A stretch of DNA of 7,877 bases. Source: Phycisphaerales bacterium (GTDB taxonomy: Bacteria > Planctomycetota > Phycisphaerae > Phycisphaerales > UBA1924). A program made the translations under genes and the position numbers. Each line of letters begins with the position of its first letter. Position 1 is the first letter of the stretch. This document shows positions 1 to 5,828 of the stretch, piece after piece. The notes below the pieces were generated by a model, which did no database searches, was not told the origin of the DNA, and saw only the letters and a list, made by a program, of their open reading frames with translations. The stretch is from assembly GCA_029212425.1 (NCBI GenBank), contig JARGNC010000068.1, forward strand, positions 1-7,877. Reading direction: 5' to 3'.

Positions 1-21
1 GGGAACCCGACCATCATTCAA

Positions 22-26
22 AGAGG
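22..26 (+). promoter_or_regulatory. Ribosome binding site of the peroxidase gene
   Basis: AGAGG lies six bases upstream of the ATG at 33. It is the only purine-rich element near that start. The window begins too close to show the promoter. Confidence 0.6.
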
Positions 27-32
27 CAAGAT

Positions 33-1982
33 ATGAGCACCCTGTACGCGAAGTCATCCAAACCAATCGCCATCCTCGCACTCCTCGCAATCTCAGGCAC
101 CTCCATCGCCGCACTCGCACCCAAGCAAAACACAAAGCAATCCAACAAGCGTCCACCCAGCCAATTCACAACCCAAGACGCGAAGCACACCAAAGCAACC
201 AAAAAAGACCAACGCTCGCTCAACCAACGCACGGCCCAACCAGTCGGTGAAGTCGATCCCAACGAAGCACCACTCCCAGGCCCAGCAATCTTCCCCTTCG
301 ACTACCGAACCATCAACGGCATCTTCAACAACCCAACCAACCCGCTCTGGGGAGCCGCAGGCACAAACCTCACACGCATGATGCCCGCTGACTACGCCGA
401 TGGTCACGACGCACCCTCAGGCGCCGACCGCCCATCCGTCCGCCTTATCTCCAACGCGATGTGCGCTCAAGACGACCTCAGCATGCCAAACGAATACGCC
501 TACTCCGACTTCATCTGGCAGTGGGGCCAGTTCCTCGACCACGACCTCGACGAAACACCAATCGCATCCCCCCAAGAAACCATGGACATCCCAGTCCCAA
601 TGGGTGACGCTTGGTTCGATCCAAACTGGAGCGGTACCCAATCCATCGCCCTCGATCGCTCCGCATACACCTATGTCAACAATGTACGCGAGCAAATCAA
701 CAACATCACCTCCTACATCGACGCCTCCAATGTCTACGGCTCAAGCTACGAACGAGCAACAGAACTCCGCACAAACGACGGCACAGGAAGACTCAAAACA
801 AGCCCAGGCAACCTCCTCCCCTTCAACATCAACGCCTTCCACAACGCGCCCACCGATCACGACCCATCGTTCTTCCTCGCTGGTGATATCCGCGCAAACG
901 AACAAGCCGCACTCACCGCTATGCACACCCTCTTCGTCCGCGAACACAACCGAATCGCAGACGAAATCTCCGCACAACTCCCCATCCTCCCAGGCGAACT
1001 CGTCTACCAATACGCCAAAGCAATGGTCACCGCAGAAATCCAAGCGATCACCTACAACGAGTTCCTCCCCAAACTCCTCGGACCAGACGCCATCCCACCC
1101 TTCACCCAGTACGACCCAAACGCAAACGCAAGCATCTCAAATGTCTTCGCAACCGCCGCATACCGCGTCGGTCACACCATGCTCTCCTCACAAATCCAAC
1201 GCCTCGATTCCAATGGGAACGAAGCCGCCGAAGGACACCTCCCCCTCGCACAAGCGTTCTTCAACCCAGCACACATCACAACCCACGGCATCGAATCACT
1301 CCTCCGAGGTCTCGCACACCAACGCGCCCAAACCGTTGATGTCTTCGTCGTAGACGATGTACGCAACTTCCTCTTCGGACAACCCGGCGCTGGAGGATTC
1401 GACCTCGCATCACTCAACATGCAACGCGGACGCGACCACGCAATCCCAAGCTACAACCAGATCCGCGTCACCTACGGACTCCCAGCCGTCACCGACTTCA
1501 GCGAAATCAACCCAAGCGTCGAAGTCATCGGAAGACTCCAGAACGCCTACGCAGATGTCGATCAAATCGACGCATGGATCGGACTCCTCGCCGAACCACA
1601 CCGACCCGGCGCGTATGTCGGTGAAACCCTCTGCCGAGTCCTCGGAGCCCAGTTCACCAACCTCCGCGACGGCGACCGCTTCTGGTACGAAACCTATCTC
1701 CCCGCAGACCTCGTCGCCGAAGCACAAGCAATGACCCTCGCGCAAATCATCCGCGCCAATACCACAATCACCACAGAGATCCAAGACGATGTCTTCACCG
1801 TCGAGCAGGTCTGTGCCGCAGACTTTGCCGAACCCCTCGGAACCCTCAACTTCCTCGATGTCAGCGCATTCATTAATCTCTACTCAAACGCAGACCCCGC
1901 CGCAGACTTCGACAACAGCGGCACCTTCAATTTCCTCGACATCACCGCATTCCTCGCCGCATTCGGTGACGGCTGCCCGTAA
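33..1982 (+). CDS. Secreted animal-type haem peroxidase with C-terminal GC-type dockerin-like domain (peroxidockerin-like)
   Basis: This 649-residue protein should oxidise substrates with hydrogen peroxide outside the cytoplasm. A signal peptide is visible (Lys7 and Lys10, hydrophobic 11-28, probable cleavage near ALA-P30), followed by a basic Lys/Gln/Thr-rich linker to about residue 70. The peroxidase domain spans about 85-590. Compared with myeloperoxidase, the key residues are present: distal WGQFLDHD with Gln166, Asp169 (haem ester), His170 and Asp171 (calcium); GDIRANE with catalytic Arg287 and Glu290 (second haem ester); proximal His381 in RVGHTML; and its partner Asn462 in LNMQRGRDH. 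Residue 291 is Gln, so the Met-haem sulfonium bond of myeloperoxidase is not expected. Residues 594-649 form a dockerin-like module (DFDNSGTFNFLD loop, terminal GCP). The named bacterial family combining these parts is the peroxidockerins. An AGAGG six bases before the ATG supports the start. The physiological substrate cannot be read from sequence. Confidence 0.95.
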   Translation: MSTLYAKSSKPIAILALLAISGTSIAALAPKQNTKQSNKRPPSQFTTQDAKHTKATKKDQRSLNQRTAQPVGEVDPNEAPLPGPAIFPFDYRTINGIFNNPTNPLWGAAGTNLTRMMPADYADGHDAPSGADRPSVRLISNAMCAQDDLSMPNEYAYSDFIWQWGQFLDHDLDETPIASPQETMDIPVPMGDAWFDPNWSGTQSIALDRSAYTYVNNVREQINNITSYIDASNVYGSSYERATELRTNDGTGRLKTSPGNLLPFNINAFHNAPTDHDPSFFLAGDIRANEQAALTAMHTLFVREHNRIADEISAQLPILPGELVYQYAKAMVTAEIQAITYNEFLPKLLGPDAIPPFTQYDPNANASISNVFATAAYRVGHTMLSSQIQRLDSNGNEAAEGHLPLAQAFFNPAHITTHGIESLLRGLAHQRAQTVDVFVVDDVRNFLFGQPGAGGFDLASLNMQRGRDHAIPSYNQIRVTYGLPAVTDFSEINPSVEVIGRLQNAYADVDQIDAWIGLLAEPHRPGAYVGETLCRVLGAQFTNLRDGDRFWYETYLPADLVAEAQAMTLAQIIRANTTITTEIQDDVFTVEQVCAADFAEPLGTLNFLDVSAFINLYSNADPAADFDNSGTFNFLDITAFLAAFGDGCP

Positions 1983-2012
1983 ACAACTGCCCACACAACC
2001 ACAATACACAAA

Positions 2013-2038
2013 CGCCCTGCAGCTTCAGCCGCAGGGCG
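2013..2038. terminator. Bidirectional intrinsic terminator between convergent genes
   Basis: CGCCCTGC (2013-2020) and GCAGGGCG (2031-2038) form a perfect 8-bp GC-rich stem around a 10-base loop. On the plus strand it is followed by CTTTGT, and on the minus strand by TTTGTGT. It lies 30 bases after the peroxidase stop and 28 bases beyond the stop of the converging fusion gene, so it probably ends both transcripts. The T tracts are short, so efficiency may be modest. Confidence 0.8.
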
Positions 2039-2066
2039 CTTTGTCATATGCTCATTTCGTCAAAGA

Positions 2067-4754
2067 TCAGTCAAGACCCGATCGCTCCCGATACAACGAT
2101 GGATCAACAACCCCAAGCATCCTTCCAGCATCAAGACCGCCACCAACAAACCCGCATACTCCCGCAACGACACGCTCAGGATCATCCATCAACCCGTTGT
2201 AGCTCACCTCATGAACTTCAAAGTTGGGTTGATCACTCAGCCAAGCCCCGATCCGTTCATACTCGCGTGCATACGCAGCACGCAGCGCATCGCTGCCCAT
2301 CGTCGTTCCCTTGCGCCCCATCCGCTCAAGCATCGCATCCTGCGACGCGACCACTTCATCGAGCCGACGCTTCATAAAGATCACCCGATACCGATACCCC
2401 TCAGGGAGCGAGCGCAGCAACGCATGAATCACCTTCACCGCTCGTCCAGCCGCATCATCAACCCAAGTCGAATCGGTCGAGGTGTGCTTCACCGCTTCAA
2501 GCTCAAGATACCCCTTCGGATTATTATCATCCGCCCCGCGCGCCCCATCACTGAGCACCTCCATCCCCCCAGCGTGAAGCATCTGCATCATCAACGAAGT
2601 CCCAGATCGTGGCAACCCAGAAACAACTGTAATCGGAGCTCCATTGCTCACCCGCTTAGCTTCACGCTTTCCACTCGATGAGCCCTTCGTCTCAGCGCGA
2701 GACTCATCACCAGCCCGCATCTTCTCCGCTTTCTTCTGGCGCACTGCTCGAATCTGCGCTGCACGCTTCCGATGAAACGCCGCCTTTGCTTCATTCCCAA
2801 TCAGCCGTTCATAGACATCCGCCAACCTCGCATGCGGAGCCGCATCCCAAGGCGAGATCCGCGCCGCTTCCACAAACGCCTCAATCGCCCAGCCTGTCCG
2901 CTCAACCGCTACCAACGCCTCCCCAAGATGCAGATGTGACAACGCTCGGTTCCTGACAAGCGCGATCGACTTGGTATGACTCAGCACCGCCTCCGCTGCT
3001 TTCCCCGCATTGAGATACACCACACCAATCCCATCGAGCGCTTCCGCATCATCAGGATCACGCGCCAGCGCCTGTTCATACGCAACCTCCGCCTCCTCAA
3101 ATCTCCCAAGACGAACCAACGCATCACCAACTCGTGTATCGATCCCTTGGATTGATTCACCCGAACCCCGCACCGCCTCCAGATGTGACAACGACGCCGC
3201 ATGCTCACCCCGCCGCATGCACACCATCGCAAGCAGCATCCGCTCCCGAGCACTCAACCCATCTTCCCCGCCAACAACCATCTTCTCTGCATCATCGAAT
3301 CTGCCCAGCGACATCAAACACGCACCGATCGACAGCCGAATCCCAGACGCCTCCGGATCAATCTCTTGCACCCGTTCAAACTGCGCAAGCGCTTCCCGAT
3401 AACGCCCGGAAGACATCAGCACCGTTCCCAAATTCCGTGTGCGATCGACAACAATCCCTCTTGTTTCATCCGCTCCGTCATCCCCATCCGCAGCCGCAAG
3501 ATACCCAAGCTGCCGGAGTTGAAGCAGAATCTGCTCATCCGCATCCCCATCAAACCTCTCCCCATCCTCCGTATCCTCATCCTCAACCGCAGCACCCGAG
3601 CCAGTCTCGTAAGTCTCCACCCGATCACTGCTCAATCTGGGTTCCTCCCAAATCTGCGTAAGAGGCAACCCATCCATATCACGCGCCGGGTCCATCCCAA
3701 GCATCGTCAAAATCGTCGGCGTCACATCCAGCAAGGTCGCACCAAACAACTCCGAGCCCTTCTTAATCCCAGGTCCCCAAAACGCAATCACCCCATACGG
3801 ACGATGCCACGCCGCAGGCTGCCCATCCACAATCCCGCTCGTCCCCGATGGTCGCGTCTTCCCACTGTGAAACCCATGATCCGACAGAATCACCACAGCA
3901 GTATCCTCATCCACCAGTTTCATCAATCGCCCCAACATCAAATCATGAAACCGATAACACTCATCCATCACCCCACGATACAACGCAAAGTCTTCATCGC
4001 TCACATGCCCCATCTGAGGAGGATTGAACTCTATAAAAGCATGCGCAAACCGATCAATCGCATCGTAGTAAATCCCAAGAAAGTCCCAGTCCCGCGCCTC
4101 CATAAACGCCGTCGCAGCGTTATGCACCGTCGCACAATGCGCCAGCAACGAACGCAGTTCACGCACCTTCTCCCAACGCGATGACTCAGGATCAGCCGCC
4201 CCCGGAATAAACGCTTTCACCTGCTCATGCGTAATCATCTGTGGATGCACACGCACCTTCGCAAGATCCTCAAGATCCTCCGCAGGATGCACAGATCGAG
4301 GAACCGTCTTCCACCCAAGATTCGGCTCACTCTCCTGAAGAACTCCCGTCGGATGAGCAAACCGATCCGTCACCACAAACCCGTCAATCCGCTCCGCCGG
4401 ATGACTCGCATACCAGTTGATCGCCCCCGAAGGTCTCCCGTGCTCGCTCATGATATTCCAAATTGCCTTGCAAGTCCGCCCAGTACTCGTCACAGGACGA
4501 ACCTTCCCGCTCCGCTCATCCACCTCAGCAAACCCAAGCACCCCATGCTTATCCGCCATCTTCCCCGTCGCGATCGAAGTCCACAGCATCGGAGAGAGTG
4601 GGGGCTGGAGCGTTGCAACATTCCCGCTCACCCCCTCGTCCACAAACCGCTTCATATTGGGCATCTCTCCCGCATCCATCAATGGTCGAATCATCTGCCA
4701 ATCCGCAGCATCCCAACCAATCAACAGCACACGCTTCGGAGCATCTAGCGTCAT
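2067..4754 (-). CDS. Alkaline phosphatase-superfamily hydrolase / TPR / sulfotransferase fusion protein
   Basis: This 895-residue protein has three parts. Residues 8 to about 365 form a type I phosphodiesterase/nucleotide pyrophosphatase-like domain. All expected metal and catalytic positions are visible: Asp15 (GWDAADW), probable nucleophile Ser54 (PPLSPMLWTS), Asp234 and His238 (DRFAH), Asp292-His293 (LSDHGFHSG) and His317 (WHRPYG). An acidic linker (about 382-407) leads to TPR-like helical repeats (about 430-660) with motifs such as GRYREALAQFERV and GRFEEAEVAYEQAL. A Lys/Arg-rich charged linker (about 662-703) precedes a sulfotransferase domain: SGLPRSGTS (712-720) resembles the 5'-phosphosulfate loop, NPKGYLE (745-751) is typical of bacterial sulfotransferases, and Arg796 and Ser804 match the 3'-phosphate site. 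No signal peptide or membrane segment is seen, so it is probably cytoplasmic. An in-frame GTG at 4760 is possible, but GAGGTG at 4760-4765 sits five bases before the ATG at 4754. Substrates are unknown. Confidence 0.9.
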   Translation of the reverse strand: MTLDAPKRVLLIGWDAADWQMIRPLMDAGEMPNMKRFVDEGVSGNVATLQPPLSPMLWTSIATGKMADKHGVLGFAEVDERSGKVRPVTSTGRTCKAIWNIMSEHGRPSGAINWYASHPAERIDGFVVTDRFAHPTGVLQESEPNLGWKTVPRSVHPAEDLEDLAKVRVHPQMITHEQVKAFIPGAADPESSRWEKVRELRSLLAHCATVHNAATAFMEARDWDFLGIYYDAIDRFAHAFIEFNPPQMGHVSDEDFALYRGVMDECYRFHDLMLGRLMKLVDEDTAVVILSDHGFHSGKTRPSGTSGIVDGQPAAWHRPYGVIAFWGPGIKKGSELFGATLLDVTPTILTMLGMDPARDMDGLPLTQIWEEPRLSSDRVETYETGSGAAVEDEDTEDGERFDGDADEQILLQLRQLGYLAAADGDDGADETRGIVVDRTRNLGTVLMSSGRYREALAQFERVQEIDPEASGIRLSIGACLMSLGRFDDAEKMVVGGEDGLSARERMLLAMVCMRRGEHAASLSHLEAVRGSGESIQGIDTRVGDALVRLGRFEEAEVAYEQALARDPDDAEALDGIGVVYLNAGKAAEAVLSHTKSIALVRNRALSHLHLGEALVAVERTGWAIEAFVEAARISPWDAAPHARLADVYERLIGNEAKAAFHRKRAAQIRAVRQKKAEKMRAGDESRAETKGSSSGKREAKRVSNGAPITVVSGLPRSGTSLMMQMLHAGGMEVLSDGARGADDNNPKGYLELEAVKHTSTDSTWVDDAAGRAVKVIHALLRSLPEGYRYRVIFMKRRLDEVVASQDAMLERMGRKGTTMGSDALRAAYAREYERIGAWLSDQPNFEVHEVSYNGLMDDPERVVAGVCGFVGGGLDAGRMLGVVDPSLYRERSGLD

Positions 4755-4759
4755 TGTCA

Positions 4760-4765
4760 CACCTC
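4760..4765 (-). promoter_or_regulatory. Ribosome binding site deciding the start of the fusion gene
   Basis: On the minus strand GAGGTG is followed by five bases and then ATG at 4754. The in-frame GTG at 4760 would overlap this site, so the ATG is the better start. Confidence 0.65.
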
Positions 4766-4790
4766 AATCCAAAACACCACAATCAATAAA

Positions 4791-4809
4791 CCCCGGGCAT
4801 AACCCGGGG
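4791..4809 (-). terminator. Intrinsic terminator of the 4838-5518 gene
   Basis: On the minus strand CCCCGGG and CCCGGGG form a perfect 7-bp stem around a five-base loop, followed by TTTATTG. It starts 28 bases past the stop of the PEP-CTERM-like gene. It ends only 36 bases before the ATG of the downstream fusion gene, so it separates two genes that run in the same direction. Confidence 0.85.
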
Positions 4810-4837
4810 CTCTCAAACACATCATCTTGACTCAGAA

Positions 4838-5518
4838 CTACACAACACGCTTACGCTTCAACGCACCGACCGCTCCAACAGCCAGCACCCCAAGCGCACC
4901 AGGCGCAGGCACCCCAGCCCCAACCGCTACGCCCGCCTCAGTCTCGTACCCCCAAGCAAACACATCAACATACGCGCCAGATCGGTTCACACCAATCCAG
5001 CCATAATGTGTCAGCCCCTCGAGTTCCAACCGAACCCCAAGATACACATCCTCATGCGCAGGAAGCAATCCGCGATTCCCCGAATCCGAATATCCCGTGT
5101 AGTAATCATACGACGACCAAACAAAGTCAATCGTGCTGCTCGCTGAGAACGAACCATCAGCCAGTCCAGGCCCAATCATCTCGCCAAACGCCAACGGCTT
5201 CGCATACCGATCCGAAAATCCGCTGTTGAAAATCTCAGCCCCATTCCCACTCGTGTAAGTATGCGAGTACGAAAAACTCGGATAGAAATCACCAAAGTAA
5301 TCAAGGTAAATCGAAGATCCCGTTGCATCAGCAGCTGTCCCGAATACCTGAGCATCAGAAGCAAGTGTCAGATCGAGAAGCGCGAAATCCCAAGTGAAGT
5401 TCGCGGTATTTTCAAACCGGATACTCTCGCCCATCGCAGTCGTCGCCGATGCAATCGCAGCCGCTGTTGCAAGCAGCTCGGTCGTCCGCAGTTTCGCAGT
5501 GTTGCTCTCGTCACTCAT
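4838..5518 (-). CDS. PEP-CTERM-like (PAPGA variant) exported surface protein
   Basis: This 226-residue protein has no recognisable enzymatic motif. The C-terminus has the three-part layout of PEP-CTERM sorting tags: VPAPGAL (203-209), a hydrophobic Ala/Val/Gly/Leu segment (about 208-220) and the basic cluster KRKR (221-224). The usual Glu of PEP is Ala here, as is common in Phycisphaerae. Before it, the segment YLGVRLELEG-THYGW (about 159-174) and the Trp-Gly-Tyr-Glu-Thr stretch near 189 resemble the conserved C-terminal region of many planctomycetal PEP-CTERM proteins of unknown function. The middle is rich in Tyr, Ser, Asp and Gly, as in beta-rich secreted proteins. The N-terminus is unusual: about 14 polar residues precede a weak Ala/Thr-rich hydrophobic stretch (about 15-28), so the signal peptide is not clear-cut. 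AGGAGG seven bases upstream favours the ATG at 5518 over the adjacent GTG at 5521. Role unknown. Confidence 0.85.
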   Translation of the reverse strand: MSDESNTAKLRTTELLATAAAIASATTAMGESIRFENTANFTWDFALLDLTLASDAQVFGTAADATGSSIYLDYFGDFYPSFSYSHTYTSGNGAEIFNSGFSDRYAKPLAFGEMIGPGLADGSFSASSTIDFVWSSYDYYTGYSDSGNRGLLPAHEDVYLGVRLELEGLTHYGWIGVNRSGAYVDVFAWGYETEAGVAVGAGVPAPGALGVLAVGAVGALKRKRVV

Positions 5519-5525
5519 CACAGAT

Positions 5526-5531
5526 CCTCCT
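5526..5531 (-). promoter_or_regulatory. Strong ribosome binding site of the 4838-5518 gene
   Basis: A perfect AGGAGG on the minus strand lies seven bases before the ATG at 5518 and four before the GTG at 5521. The spacing favours the ATG. Confidence 0.8.
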
Positions 5532-5537
5532 GTATGT

Positions 5538-5562
5538 GGTTCGCAAATGCATGCCGTGAACC
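5538..5562. repeat. Imperfect inverted repeat in the leader of the 4838-5518 gene
   Basis: GGTTCGC (5538-5544) pairs with GTGAACC (5556-5562): six Watson-Crick pairs and one G-T pair around an 11-base spacer containing ATGCAT. It lies between the candidate promoter and the AGGAGG, so it could be an mRNA hairpin or a protein site. Confidence 0.4.
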
Positions 5563-5563
5563 G

Positions 5564-5592
5564 AGACTACCAGACCAACGGTTTACCCGCAA
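5564..5592 (-). promoter_or_regulatory. Candidate sigma-70-type promoter for the 4838-5518 gene
   Basis: On the minus strand TTGCGG (5592-5587) is separated by 17 bases from TAGTCT (5569-5564), which is preceded by TGG as in an extended -10. Each box matches only about half of its consensus, so this is a tentative call based on spacing and position. Confidence 0.3.
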
Positions 5593-5769
5593 CTCAAAAA
5601 AGCGCAATCCGCTCTTGAACACGCCTCCAAGCCCACAATCGCAACACAACGCAGAAATTTCACACCCAGCAAAGGCATCAAAATCAGAAAAACGATCAAA
5701 CTGAACAATTTCTAGCCACGCCAGACCTGTCCAAGTACATCTGCAGATAGGAACGCGTCACCCAAGCCG

Positions 5770-5798
5770 CTGAACACAGCAACAGCGATGACGATACT
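5770..5798 (+). promoter_or_regulatory. Candidate promoter for the beta-propeller gene
   Basis: CTGAAC (5770-5775) and GATACT (5793-5798) are 17 bases apart and would give a leader of about 25 bases before the ATG at 5829. The matches to consensus are weak (3/6 and 4/6). Confidence 0.22.
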
Positions 5799-5817
5799 CA
5801 TCCAATCAAAAATTCAC

Positions 5818-5822
5818 AGGAG
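5818..5822 (+). promoter_or_regulatory. Ribosome binding site of the beta-propeller gene
   Basis: AGGAG lies six bases before the ATG at 5829 and supports that start, which also gives a good signal peptide. Confidence 0.8.
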
Positions 5823-5828
5823 CAAATC

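Larger units (their letters stand above)
5519..5828. other. Divergent intergenic region (310 bases)
   Basis: No convincing coding sequence is seen here. The region separates two divergently transcribed genes and must hold both promoters. It contains the AGGAGG of the left gene, an imperfect inverted repeat at 5538-5562, a candidate left-going promoter at 5564-5592, an A-rich middle (about 5650-5715), a weak right-going promoter candidate at 5770-5798 and the AGGAG of the right gene. No operator for a named regulator was recognised. Confidence 0.75.

Noticed and set aside
400..1353. Long plus-strand frame (317 codons) overlapping the peroxidase gene
   Set aside because: It is rich in Ser, Thr, Pro and Gln with no domain, and overlaps a gene with complete catalytic motifs. 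It is a by-product of the C-rich, G-poor strand composition.
3201..4184. Long plus-strand frame (327 codons) opposite the fusion gene
   Set aside because: It is an Arg/His/Pro/Ile-rich antisense frame within the well-supported hydrolase and TPR coding region. It has no ribosome site or recognisable motif.
2067..4754. Possibility that the hydrolase domain is a classical sulfatase
   Set aside because: No Cys/Ser-x-Pro-x-Arg formylglycine motif is present. The metal-site pattern fits the phosphodiesterase/pyrophosphatase branch.
5651..5716. AGAAATT and AATTTCT inverted pair about 50 bases apart in the divergent region
   Set aside because: The arms are short, AT-rich and widely spaced. This is expected by chance in an A-rich intergenic stretch.
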